Shown piece by piece: positions 22,428 through 33,254 of a DNA stretch of 64,000 nt. The number at the start of each line of letters is the position of its first letter. Position 1 is the stretch's first letter. The position numbers and the translations under genes are program-made. Source of the DNA: Excoecaria cochinchinensis (taxonomy: Eukaryota > Streptophyta > Magnoliopsida > Malpighiales > Euphorbiaceae). The stretch is from NCBI GenBank assembly GCA_947683425.1, contig CANTUQ010000037.1:62001-126000 (forward strand), written 5' to 3'. The notes beneath the pieces are model-generated. The model did not search any database. It saw nothing but the letters and a program-made list of their open reading frames with translations, and was not told the DNA's origin.

Positions 22428-23013
22428 CTGACATTCTCATCATACTTACATAAACTCATTTAATATAATAGCATCACATGGATACCATATTCATTTCAAT
22501 CAATTCACTTGTTCATAATCTTTCATCATAGATCATTCGCATAATTCTCTTTGCATATCATTTTTGTACACATACAGTCCATAGATAGGCTTTCATATCA
22601 CCATTTAAGTCATATAACATAATGTATAATACTTAAATTATAAATGCAAATCAACATACAAAGAAAGCCACCATAAAAAATGAGGGACGATGTTGATACC
22701 ATGTGGGACGGTTGTCCCTCATGATATGCTCTTGTCCCAAGGCAGTCCATGCCTGAGGGACGGTCACCTACTCACTTCTGGCCATCCCTGAGGAGGCTAG
22801 ACCCAAGGGATAGGAGTCCCTCACTTGGACTGCTCATCCCTCACCAAAATGGCTCGCGAGGGACTTGCTAACTTAGGCAATTCTTGAAACCAACTCTCTT
22901 TCACCAAAATAGATTACAAACTCAAATTACACATCCAAAATCACATAGGAAACATAATTTTTACCCAAAGTGGTCTTCATAACAATTAATGCTAAAGATT
23001 TTAACTTTCTAAT
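22428..23013 (-). mobile_element. LTR Z1, right part
   Basis: Continues LTR Z1 after the Athila insertion, collinear with 32818-33413 of LTR Z2 and very similar to it. It carries the GAGGGAC palindrome array (22681-22866). It stops at 23013 (CTAAT) where a Tekay-type LTR begins. The rest of Z1 is not present in this window. Confidence 0.85.
22681..22866. repeat. TGAGGGAC...GTCCCTCA palindrome array in LTR Z1
   Basis: Half-sites TGAGGGAC(G) and (C)GTCCCTCA alternate with unrelated spacers (22681, near 22716, 22752, 22784, 22817, 22837, 22858). The homologous array in Z2 is at 33081-33254. The word differs from those of other LTRs in the window. Confidence 0.75.
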
Positions 23014-24150
23014 TGTCACACCCCAAAATAGCCCTGGTCGGATTATGCATGCTAAGTCGAGATCGGAAGGGTATTTCAGTAATTTGAGTATGAGAATTTG
23101 GATAATAAGGACTTATTGGTAATTAATTAATTAAGTGTGTTAAGAAGAGAAGTACTAGTGTGTGTTTGTGGTGTATGGAAGTAGGATATGAGTGGTTTTG
23201 GAAATGATTGGGTGTGACTCAAGTATGGTGCTTTGATTTGGAAAGTTTGAGTGGATTTTGTGGTCCAATTGAGTGCTGCCAAGTGGACTGTTAGGTGGGC
23301 ATTGAAAGAAGAAAAAGAAGAAGTAAGAGGAAGAGAGAAGAGGGAACACAGATTTTTGGTTTGGCTTTCCCGTCCCCTCCTCTCACGCCCTCCCTTCTTC
23401 TTCTCTTCTCCTTTCTTGCTTCTCCTTTCTTTCTCATTTGGCTTGAGTTGTGTTTGGCTTGAAGTGAGGCTGCTTTGAAGAGGTAAGTTGGTTTAAGGTT
23501 TTCTACGTGCTCCTGTTCTTCTTCATCTTCCTGGTTTTGTCTTCAATTAGGGTTTGAACTAAGGAATTGTGGGTTTTGTTGTGCAAGCTTTGGATTGTAT
23601 GAAGAAGCAAAGCAAAGGCAAGGAAAGGATTGAGGACTGATCTTGAAGCTGATTTTGGATCGTCATTTCCAGGTTTGGGAGTGTTTTGATTGCATGCAAT
23701 GTTTGAAGAGCTTCTGTGTTCTTGTCTCTGCCCTTCTTCTCACTAGGCTTATAAATGGGTTTGCTTTGCTTAATTTCTGGAAATTGGTGTGTTTTGGTAT
23801 GTGTATATGCATGATTATGTGAATAAATGTGTTAGTAATGCATGAACAGGATTGAATTGGAAGTTCTGAGTTTGGGTTTTTAACTTACTGTAACTTTTAG
23901 GGTTTATGTTCTTGAATGGATTAAATGTGTTTATGCATGATTTTAGTTGATTTGATTGTTGAATTAAGCTGGTTTTATGTCAATTGATGTTTGGAAGATC
24001 GATTGAAAGGTAAGATGAGTTTGTTTGTGTTTTGAATCAAATTGAAACTGATTTTATCGAGTTCTTTGAATTCTGGGTTGCTGGGAACAGGAAATCGCGA
24101 TTCTGTGGAATTCCCGTTTCCAGTGTGTCGTGACTTCTTTATGAGAGACA

Positions 24151-24540
24151 AGTCACGAGACGTGACTCCCAGTCACGCCACGTGACTCTGCCTCCCAGTC
24201 ACGACGCGTGACTTCTCGGCAGGCTGGATGCAGTAGCGAGGCGTGACTTCCAGTCGCGAAGCGTGACTGCCTGTGAAGGGGCAAGTCACGACTCGTGACT
24301 TAGAGTCACGGCTCGTGACTCTTGTGAGGCATGATTCCTGTCGCGAAGCGTGACTGCCTTGTGAGAGGCAAGTCACGTCTCGTGACTTAGAGTCACGACT
24401 CGTGACTCTTGTGAAGAGTGAGGCATGACTTAGAGTCACGTCCCGTGACTCCTTTTGAGGCATGTCACGAGACGTGACATAGAGTCACGACTCGTGACCC
24501 TCATTTGAGGCCAGTCACGAGTCGTGACATGGCTCGTGAC
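24151..24540. repeat. AGTCACGnnnCGTGACT palindrome array
   Basis: At least ten inverted words of the form GTCACGAnnCGTGAC are seen, e.g. AGTCACGAGACGTGACT near 24151, AGTCACGACGCGTGACT near 24198, AGTCACGACTCGTGACT near 24283 and 24391. The central 3-5 bases vary (AGA, CCA, ACG, ACT, GCT, TCC), while the arms stay constant. Spacers are short and often contain CTTGTGAGG(C/T). The minus-strand ORF 24463-24173 is a product of the repeats. Confidence 0.9.
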
Positions 24541-25436
24541 CGACCTCCCTTCAGCCCCATGTTCCGATTTAGTCGAGTTCCAACCAAAATGAATTTCTGA
24601 TTTCTTCTGTATGGACCTTTACTGTTGTAAGATTCATGTCATAGTGTTATATGCTCTTGTATGGCCCGTTCTGTTTTGTCTTGTTTCTCAAGTGACTAGT
24701 TTTCTTATAAATTAATTTTCAAATGTTGTTATGACTTCGTTCCCTACTGTGTGCTATTTTACCTTGCTTATATGAATGGTTAGTCTAATTTAGTCATGAA
24801 TAGTAAATGTTATGCTTATCCTTGACCGGATTCTTCTCTATGAATGATCTGCCATGCTTCAGAGTATATTGTATCATTCCACGATGAAAAGTATGTGTTT
24901 TTAATCCTTGGCATAATATGATTCCACATGTGTTCCTGACATGCTTTAGTATTATGAGTATTGCTAAAATATGATTGATGGAATTTTTGCATGCTCCAGA
25001 ATATGACTTGTATGAGGTATGATTGATATTATGCTATGCTATATTTATTTGAATAATATGGTTAATGTCTGAATGCATTGTCATGCTTTAGCCTTGGAAC
25101 TCATTGTGTTATGTTAAACGTAATTTGGATTATGCATGATTTATACTTAGTTATCTTCACCTAACGTATGATTAGGATTTTGTATTGATAATCATTGGCA
25201 AGATAGTGTTTCTATACCTGATTCTTGACATGCTTTAGAACATTGTTTAGTGTTAAAGTGTATTGACTGTATTATGTTTTTCAATGAGAATTGTATGATA
25301 TATGGCCAACTTTACGAGCATATTTATATGTCTATCATTCTCTAGTTTATGCATGATGTATATATATTTATGCATTATGCGATTCGAAGCGTGAATTGTT
25401 TTATGCATGACCTGCGAGAGTCAGTCTAATGGATAG

Positions 25437-25646
25437 TTAGGCATGCCTAATAGAGTCTGTTAGCTGCAGCCCATAGTTCTGTTTGGACCCCGATCAGGTC
25501 CCCGTTTGGTTCCTCGCGAACCCTTTTCTGTATTGGATCTTGTTTAAGGTCCCTTTTGAAAATATCTGTGAAAGTTAAAGTATAATGGTTTAATCGGTTC
25601 GTACCCGTAACGTACTGTCTGTAATCGGCTCGTACCCGGAAAGTAC
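25437..25646 (+). repeat. Stem-loop ladder in Tekay-1 LTR
   Basis: Successive small inverted repeats: TTAGGCATGCCTAA (25437-25450), GGACC...GGTCC (25485-25501), GGTTC...GAACC (25508-25522), GGATCTT...AAGGTCC (25535-25552), and two tandem GTAC...GTAC units (25601-25615 and 25632-25646, period 31). The same series in the same order is at 28375-28584 and 54690-54895. CGTTATCCACTA-type sequence follows at about 25658. Confidence 0.85.
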
Positions 25647-26690
25647 TGTATGTACACTCATTATCCACTACCTAGAGTCAGCAGGTGTTCTTTGAATGTT
25701 TATTTGAACTGCTCTGATCTGATTTGGCTATAAATGGATTATCTGAATGAGTATATCGATGTAATGTATATCGGATTATTTCTGAATGAATATGATTATG
25801 AAATACTGATTGTATGGCTTTATTATATGAGCATGTTTATATGGATTATGTTTTAGCCTTTGAATGTGATATCCATTTGAGCTTGATAAGGATTTCAGGA
25901 ATCAGTTTATATGTATATGGATGTGTCTATGGGCTTCGGAATGCATGTCTGTATTAAAGTAAACATGATTTTATATCTAACATGATTATCCGTACATGTC
26001 ATGTGATTTGTTATAAGTTTCTGAATGCTTTGAAATGATTCGATTGATGTATTAAAGTATATGACTTAAGCATAGTTTTGTTATATATATTAGCATGTGA
26101 ACCGAAGCAGGTTTGATGGTAAGTATGTGATGATTACTGTACTTTCTGCATGTTGATGATATGAATGTAATGTTATGTGATTATGCTTTCAGTCTCCGAT
26201 ATTAGAGTGTTTTCACTTAATACTTTTTATATGAGAGTTGCGCAGCGGTAATATGATGCTTTGGATTTTGTACCTTGGATTTTGACGTGTGTGTGTGTGT
26301 TTAGCATGTCTAAGTATGTTGGTTAGCTAGCATTCTTAACATGATGGTTTGGTTGTCAGTTCAGGCATGGGTACTTAGTTATGTCAATTGCATGTGTAAA
26401 TCTTATGTGACTCCGTACGGTAAGATGCTGATAATTGTTACCATTGTAGGTTTATGAATGTATTATAGTATGTAGTTTTGCATGATGATCCTTGTATCAT
26501 GTATTGTCTTATGTCTGTTTTGGCCTATTCTTGACATGAGTATATGTTATGGTTATGAGTTATCGAATGAATGCCTTTACTATGCCAACATGATCATATT
26601 TGTTATGAATATCCGCATTTGTCATCTGAATGTGTTATGCCTCGGCGACCATTGTGAATGGCCGTCCATATTTTTTTTGTGTTCTCCCCA

Positions 26691-26709
26691 CTAAGCGTTT
26701 ATCGCTTAG
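26691..26709 (+). promoter_or_regulatory. Conserved CTAAGCG...CGCTTAG stem-loop of Tekay-type LTRs
   Basis: The stem is CTAAGCG/CGCTTAG with a 5-base loop, preceded by CCCCA and followed by CACGG. About 20 bases on lies GTGCAGGTGG, resembling a splice acceptor. Nine other copies occur in the window: 9992, 28842, 32323, 39143, 44544, 51823, 52763, 55157 and 63301. Role unknown. Confidence 0.75.
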
Positions 26710-27207
26710 CACGGATTTCCTTTCCGTGCAGGTGGCAGGTTTGGTTCTGTTCGAGTCGCGCTTCTGCAGGGTCGGCCACGTAGGAGTTAGAAGTTCTGCA
26801 TTTTGTTCAGCTTCCGTATTTCAGCTTTTGTAATTCTGTAGTATTGTATATGTAATTAATTATGTTTCATTCTTGAGTTTTCTTTTGGGAATGTAATAGT
26901 TAGTATGTTTTTATGTTTAGTTATTCCTTGGTTTTATTATTTCGATTATGCTTCCGTTGAATGGTTATATGTATGCTTCTGTGTATGCTTTTGCTTAGTG
27001 CCTGCATGTGCGTGAGTTATTGCATGTTCAGCCTGTACCGCAAGGTAAATCAAGGTAAGTTTTTAATTAACCCGTATTTTCGTATGTATGTTATGTATGA
27101 ATGTATGCTTCCGCATTGTACATGTGTATATCTGTATATGTGAGAGTCGTGTAGCGCGTCCGTCGGCGTCCTTCCAACGGGGACGGCGATGGGGGTGTTA
27201 CAGTTAG

Positions 27208-27219
27208 TGGTATCAGAGC
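27208..27219 (+). promoter_or_regulatory. Initiator-Met primer-binding site of Tekay-1
   Basis: TGGTATCAGAGC, complementary to the 3' end of plant initiator tRNA-Met, five bases (GTTAG) beyond the LTR end. The spacing and motif are standard for Tekay-type and many other plant LTR elements. Confidence 0.95.
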
Positions 27220-27330
27220 CCAGGTTTGATTGTTCTGGGTGTGTTGTTTGTTACATGTTGAGTCTTTGCATGAGAGTCGGTTTTGTGTCGTGGCCTAATA
27301 CAGATGCGTCTTGTTTTGTGTCATGTCTAG

Positions 27331-27568
27331 ATGGAGTCTGATCCTAGTGAGAATGTGGGCGAGACAACAGAAAGTGTGAATCGAGTTAGTGCTGATCAGA
27401 ATGTTTCTGAGCGTCTTCCAGTTGAAGATTCTGGTCGGGTTTCTGAGGATAGGGCTCTCGTGCAAGGGTTGATTCGGATTTTGGATAGATTGACTGCTCC
27501 TCGTGCTATTCAAGAATTTGTTCGGCATGTACCTCAGAAGAGAAACGGATCGGTTAGTGAAGTGCCAG
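27331..27568 (+). pseudogene. N-terminal fragment of Tekay-1 gag
   Basis: The ATG at 27331 follows the primer site by 112 bases and opens MESDPSENVGETTESVNRVS, continuing to ALVQGLIRILDRLTAP, as in the short hydrophilic N-terminus of Tekay gags. Around residue 78 (near 27568) the sequence changes to LTR-type DNA, so the capsid domain and all of pol are missing. The frame runs on by chance to 27603. Confidence 0.7.
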
Positions 27569-29278
27569 CAGGAATTTTAGAATTGATGTGGTTTGATGCA
27601 TAAATTGGATTTTTGATTGATCCTTGAAAATGAATGTGTAAATTGATGGATTGGATGAAGTTTATTGTGAATAAATGTTGTTTTATGGTTGTTGATGTTA
27701 ATCGATGGCTGGATTTGAGGTAAGTAACTTTGGTTTGATAATTGTGTGGTTGAAGGAGGATTTGGAAGAAGAAAATCTGCAGAATTTCAAAATCCCGACT
27801 CTGTCGCGATCGAGACAGAGAGCGGTGTTGGGAGCTTCGCTGCCGCGAGCACGCGACATCCGTCGCGAGCCCGCGACAGCCGAAGTGTTTTATACCTTCT
27901 GTCGCGAGCGCGACGACTGTCGCGATCGCGACAGAGAGTATTGCTGCCAAGTGCTATCGCGAGCACGCAATCCGTCGCGAGGTCGCGACAACACCTTTTA
28001 TCTTCTGTCGCGATCGCGACACCTGTCGCGAGCGCGACAGAGACTGGCCCTTCCGTCCTCCCCGCGGTCACGAAATCCGTCGCGCGCGCGCAACGAAGAG
28101 ACTTTGGTCTCTGTCGCGAGCGCGACAGACGTCGCGAGCGCGATAGACGTCGCGAGCGCGACAGTCCCTTGTATGCTGAATGAGTTTTCTCTCTTCATGT
28201 GCGTCTTGAACTTCAGTTTACTTTATCAATTATGAGGTTTACGTTCGTCATTCTATGAATAATATGCAAGTGTGCCCATGAGCTAATTATATTCATGTCT
28301 GATGTTGATTTTGGAAGATATGAATTGGAATGAATGGCTTATGTATGACCTGCTAGAGTCTAGTAAGTGGATAGTTAGGCATGCCTAATAGAGTCTTTGC
28401 TGCAGCTTCTGTATTTCTGTTTGGACCCCGATCAGGTCCCCGAATGGTTCCAAGTGAACCCTTGAATGAATGGATCTTGTTTAAGATCCCCTTTGTAATG
28501 TTTTGTAAAAGTTAAATGTAAAATGAATTTCCTCGGCTCGTACCCGTAAAGTACTGTCCGTATCGGCTCGTACCCGTAAAGTACTGTCCGTATACTCGTT
28601 ATCCACTACCTTGAGTCAGCAGGCGTTTTAGTGTTTCAATGCTTACAGTACTTGTATGAATTGTTATATGAGCAAACACATGTTTTATCCTTATGGACTC
28701 AATGATGAAAAGTACAATCTGTTATGAGAATATGATTATTAATATGAACCTTCTGATGAATGGCTATATGTATGTACGCATGTGAATTGCCTTGACGACC
28801 GTTGTGAATGGTTGTCGTTTTGCTGTATGTGTGTTTCCCCACTAAGCGTTTATCGCTTAGCACGGTGTGTTTACCCATGCAGGTGCGGAAGGAGTCGCTT
28901 GGGAGAGTCGTCACCATCAAAGCCAACACAGCAGGGTCTTAGTGTAGGGCTTATTTTTGTAGCTTTATGATTCCTTTTGTATAGAACTCTCTTATGATTC
29001 TGTAATAGCTTCCGCTGTTGTATATGTAATATTGGGATTTGTAATTATCTTTTATACCCCTCAGTTGATCAGAACAGTAATGTAATGCTTCTATTATATT
29101 AATGCATGATCAGCTTTTATGAATGGTCTTGTAAAGTTTTAAATTACCTTGTATTTTGTTATGTATGTTTATGGGTGAGTGTATGTATATTATGTATCTG
29201 TGTGGTGGCACCTTTACTCCTACGGCATCTCACTCCTTATCGGATGGGATCGCCTGAGTATGGGTAAGGGGTGTTACA
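27569..29278 (+). mobile_element. 5'-truncated Tekay-type LTR (Tekay-2)
   Basis: Ends AAGGGGTGTTACA at 29278. It contains the same ladder as Tekay-1: TTAGGCATGCCTAA at 28375-28388, GGACC...GGTCC at 28423-28439, GGTTC...GAACC at 28446-28460, GGATCTT...AAGATCC at 28472-28489, two GTAC...GTAC units at 28540 and 28570, and the CTAAGCG stem-loop at 28842-28860. Its word array differs from Tekay-1, so it is not simply the 3' LTR of that element. Its beginning is cut off at the gag junction. Confidence 0.8.
27800..28164. repeat. TGTCGCGAnCGCGACA palindrome array in Tekay-2 LTR
   Basis: About ten words, e.g. TGTCGCGATCGCGACA (near 27918 and 28005), TGTCGCGAGCGCGAC (near 27900 and 28025) and three close words at 28115-28164. 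Each is centred on GAnCG or close variants. This is the most GC- and CpG-rich block in the window. Long ORFs on both strands here (up to 176 codons) are side effects of repeated CGxGAx codons and are rejected as genes. Confidence 0.9.
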
Positions 29279-30056
29279 TCTTAAGTGGGCTTGGGCTTTG
29301 GTTCAACCAATTGGGCCAACCCAAAAGCCCATTTAGGTTATTAAGCCCATTTTCCATGCAAAAATTATTTTCATCATTCCCCAAGTTCAATTCCTCCCCA
29401 AATCAATTCCATAATTCATAAAATATATTTATTAAGCTCCATATGAAATTTCAGCACAATCGGATACCGTTTCCCCGATCCGATAAATTCCTAGCAGTTC
29501 GATAATTTAATTTTCTGTCTCACCGTAAAATCTATTTTCCAATACCATTTCATTCTCCATAATATTTCAAGCAAATCCGTACTTTCATATAATTTTTCTG
29601 AGTTCTGTAGCACCAATTAGAGTTCGGTCAACTTTTGGTCAAATCGGTCAACTGCAGTTCTCTGGTTGGACCGGTTCGGTTCACTTTTCATCCTTAACTT
29701 ATATTTTGCTCTTAATAACTCAGTAGACTTTGATTTCATCTCAATTATGGCCTATTTTAGATTCATTTTAATTAAACCAGTCTGATTCACTAATTTTTCA
29801 GTGCCGCTATAAAATTTCCTTTTTACCACCAAATTGTTCCACACATCATTCTGAATCCATTTATGCCTGCAGATAAATTTTCGGAGGTCATTTACTATTT
29901 TTAGAAGGCCGGTCAAATCTAAAGTCAACCCTATTTTTCTAATAATCCAATAAAATATTCTTTGACCGCGGGTGATACTATTAACCTCGGTGTCACTATT
30001 CACGACCTGAAAGTCACTATCATGAAAGTAGTTATTTTGGACCATTACAATCTATG
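29279..30056 (-). mobile_element. AT-rich Tekay-type LTR fragment (X3)
   Basis: Matches the 5' portions of X1 (37930-38530) and X2 (41320-41890): CCAATTGGGCCAACCCAAAA, TTCCCCAAGTTCAATT, GTCACCGTAAAAT and, near its right end, GAAAGTNNTTATTTTGGACC-type sequence. It begins abruptly after the Tekay-2 LTR. Confidence 0.65.
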
Positions 30057-30329
30057 TCTCTTTAGCAGATTCCATAGTTCAGAACTAAAATTTGTAACTT
30101 AGATCATAATGCTCCATGTGATTTGTAATTAATTAGAGATTGTTAAACAATTTAGTCTTTGGAATTATTTTATATAGTTATACATTACCGTTATATTTTT
30201 ATCAATATTATTTGCTATAATTATTAAATTTTCAATTATATTATTTTTGTCAATTATAATTTGCAATTTTGATTTATTTTTCATTTAATTAAGTTATTTT
30301 GATGTTTTATTTAATTTTTTTTATCAGCA
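30057..30329. other. AT-rich DNA, nothing recognised
   Basis: Short AT-rich interval between an LTR fragment and the CACTA end. It may belong to the CACTA element, whose left end was not found. Confidence 0.4.
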
Positions 30330-30680
30330 ATTAAAATTACTGACGAAATACCAATGAAAATTCTGTCGGTAACAATAAAAAAATTTCGAATGACGGAATA
30401 ATAAATTCCGTCGGTAATTTTTTGATGGAATTTAACTTTCATCGGGAAAATTTCCCAATTAAATTCCCTTGAAAAATTACCGACGGAATTTATTATTTCG
30501 TCAAAAAATTAACGATGGAATTTATTATTCTGTTAGGAAATTTTTTGATGAAAAATTTCGGCATTTTTGCCTACGGTCAAATTGATGACGGAATTGAATG
30601 TTGGCAATTTTCGTTCACAAATTCATTTTTCGACAGAAAATTTTAACTTTTCGTTGGGAAACAGTTAATTTCTTGTAGTG
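30330..30680 (-). mobile_element. CACTA (En/Spm) transposon end
   Basis: The right end reads CACTACAAGAAATTAACTG on the minus strand, matching the usual CACTA terminus. Toward the left are repeated subterminal motifs ACCGACGGAAT / ATTCCGTCGGT in both orientations (near 30365, 30400, 30480, 30505, 30585), the normal transposase-binding pattern of this superfamily. The other terminus and any transposase were not found. Confidence 0.8.
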
Positions 30681-31961
30681 CAGTAACATTTTTTACTATT
30701 TTTCCATCCCATAACATAATTATGTACCATTTCATTATCTTATAAGCTTTCCATTCTTCTTTTTCACTTATGTATACTTCAAAGCTCTTAACTTCGGAAT
30801 ACTTTAACTTATTATCACTTTGAACCATTCCTTTCAATCAAAATAACTATAAAATCCATAACACATTTCTTGTCCAAAATTATATTCAAACTTATAAGAA
30901 AACAATTTTTCTAAATCGAGTCTAACTCTCTTCATTAAATCACTTCCGAACCATTCATAATTATCATAACAATTACTATCCTTATCACTATTCAGAAACC
31001 CAAACATATACACTTCACATTCAAACCATTCTACCCATATTATCTTACTACACAATTTCTTGACACCTCGAATTTTTGAGATACACTTATTACTTCATTT
31101 ACTCATACTACTCATTATCCATTCGAAGTCTTAATCACACTTTTCTGTACTAATTTCCAAAATAATATTTTTATCTTAACTTTGCTTATTTATTTCAGAT
31201 ACCTTTTTATAACAAACACTTTATTCTTTCTCAATGTGTCCCTTTCCAACACCAAACACTCGATGTACATCCTATCAACTTTCTCTCCAAATAATACACA
31301 TACGCAAATGCTTGTCATATTTGAAAAAGGGATGCTGATAAAATAGATGTGCAATGATTCATGTATGCCAAATGATGCAAATGAAGTTCATGCAGTAATA
31401 ATGCACATTTCCCATCCCCATGTTAGAACATGCTCATGTTCAAATGATTTCAATAAAGACAACTGATAGGTATACAGAGTGCCACCATATTCTTTTATAT
31501 TCCACATTACTCTCAGTTCCAAAATCATTTATGCCACTTTTTCTTAACACATTATTCCAGCTGCACAACACGTGAATCTAGGGAAAAAGATGACCGACGG
31601 CCGCCTCTCAACTCACAAATGGGCACCATCTATTCCACAAATGGGGTGCCTCTTCCTGATGGATGGCCATCTATCAACGAAACTCAGACAACCATCTATT
31701 TAGACTATGCCAAGGAGATCTTTTAATAGAATCTTTTATAACCCATCTAGTACACATACTTCAGATCCTATACACACAAAAAAACTCAGAACAGTCAGAT
31801 CTTGATCTATCGGGTTAACACTTTAACTATTTACCTTATCATTTTCAGAAGACTTCTATTTTTATCACTTATACAAAGAACAAGGACATCCACTTTGGCC
31901 AACACTAAACTATACAGACATATTCCTAAACTCTTAGTCATCCAGAACCAACTCAACTTAT
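30681..31961 (-). other. Internal DNA of a primer-site-bearing element, no domain recognised
   Basis: This lies on the internal side of the primer site at 31962. Short minus-strand ORFs occur (30643-30837, 30834-31055), rich in Tyr, Lys and Phe, but no gag or pol motif was recognised. It may be a non-autonomous element, or unrelated DNA. Confidence 0.35.
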
Positions 31962-31973
31962 GCTCTGATACCA
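31962..31973 (-). promoter_or_regulatory. Initiator-Met primer-binding site next to LTR Z2
   Basis: Minus-strand TGGTATCAGAGC, five bases from the LTR end at 31979. It shows that Z2 is a 5' LTR reading on the minus strand. Confidence 0.9.
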
Positions 31974-33080
31974 CTAAATGTAAAAACCCTTACCTATGCG
32001 TGGTATACCTTATGATAACATAACCAGTATACAACAACGAGTGAAGGATGCCACTAGACAAAACACAGAAGGAACAAAAATAAATAACTAAAGCAGAAGT
32101 AAAAAATTACATTCGATACAAAACACTTTCACATACGTATCAATATTTTCACATTATCATATTACATATAGATCATTGTTACTGAAATCGATTCCATTTA
32201 CATACAATTATCAAATAGAAAATCTATTTAAGGAACTCCTACAGACTCGTTATTCTTAACCGATGCGGATTGTCCTTGTCGATACATCAATTTCTGAAAC
32301 CTGCATGGATAAAACTCCTGTGTTAAGCATAAAATGCTTAGTGGGGAAAGCATGAGATGGATGGCCACTCATAGTAGTCATCTATACATAGCACATATAT
32401 ATGAAGCATACTTATATCAGGAAGGGTAACATATATAATTTCAATAAACATACTTATAAAAAAAAATCACATGCCAAAACCATATTTATTAAGTAATATT
32501 ACCAATATCACATTTTAGTTATTATTCAATTCATTTTTTTAATCACATATTACTTATTAAACATACTATTGAGTACTCATATCTCTTGTTAATCATTTCA
32601 TTACTTTTATCTTTAGGATGCCTGCATTTTGAAGTAGTAGATAACAAGATCAAACTCATAGGTACCCGAGGGTATAATTCACATAATGCAATGGGATCCA
32701 GAAAAAGCATAGGGATCCAAACGGGATCTAATTACATAAACTGCAACACTATACGCTATAGGCATGTCTATCTATCCACGACCCGAATTTGCAGGCTAAT
32801 AGTCATATTTGTGTATTATTCACATTGCTAATATTCTCATCATACTCACATAAACTCATTTAATATAATAGTGTCACATGGATACCATATTCATTTCAAT
32901 CAATTCACTTCTTCATAATGTTTCATCAAAGATCATTCACATAATTCTCTTTGCAGATCATTTTTGTACACATACAGTCTATAAATAGTCTTTCATATCA
33001 TCATTTAAGTCATATAACATAATGCATAATACTTAAATTATGAATACAAATCAACATACAAAGAAAGCCACCATAAAAAA

Positions 33081-33254
33081 TGAGGGATGGCCTTGATACC
33101 ATAAGGGACAACTGTCCCTCATGACAAGTGTCCCTGGGTAGTCCATGCTTGAGGGATGGTCACTTACTCACTTTGGCCGTCCTTGAGGTGGCTAGACCTG
33201 AGGGCTTCTTCACTTGGCCTGCCCGTCCCTCACCAAAATGGCTCATGAGGGACC
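33081..33254. repeat. TGAGGGAC...GTCCCTCA palindrome array in LTR Z2
   Basis: Homologue of the array at 22681-22866 with the same word and order of units but several changed or shortened units, e.g. TGAGGGATGG in place of TGAGGGACG. Confidence 0.75.

Larger units (their letters stand above)
23014..27202 (+). mobile_element. Tekay/Del-type 5' LTR (Tekay-1)
   Basis: Begins TGTCACACCCC and ends GGGGGTGTTACA, 4189 bp, followed after five bases by an initiator-Met primer site. Long LTRs are normal for Tekay chromoviruses. Inside it, in order, lie a pyrimidine-rich stretch (23340-23450), the TCACGnnnCGTGA word array (24151-24540), and the stem-loop ladder (25437-25646 and 26691-26709). ORFs inside it are not conserved. 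The 5-bp sequence left of it is CTAAT. No matching duplication was found at 29279, consistent with later rearrangement. Confidence 0.85.

Noticed and set aside
24151..24540. Resemblance to a CRISPR array
   Set aside because: Repeats are themselves full palindromes with variable short spacers, unit length is irregular, and the surroundings are plant retrotransposons with no cas genes.
27705..28235. Plus-strand ORF of 176 codons and overlapping ORFs on both strands
   Set aside because: They run through the CGCGA word array. Repeats lacking stop codons open all frames. The product is Arg/Ser repeats, with no start context or homology.
29752..31055. Small minus-strand ORFs as possible host genes
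   Set aside because: Composition is low-complexity. One lies in the X3 LTR fragment, one overlaps the CACTA end, and none shows a domain or splice structure.
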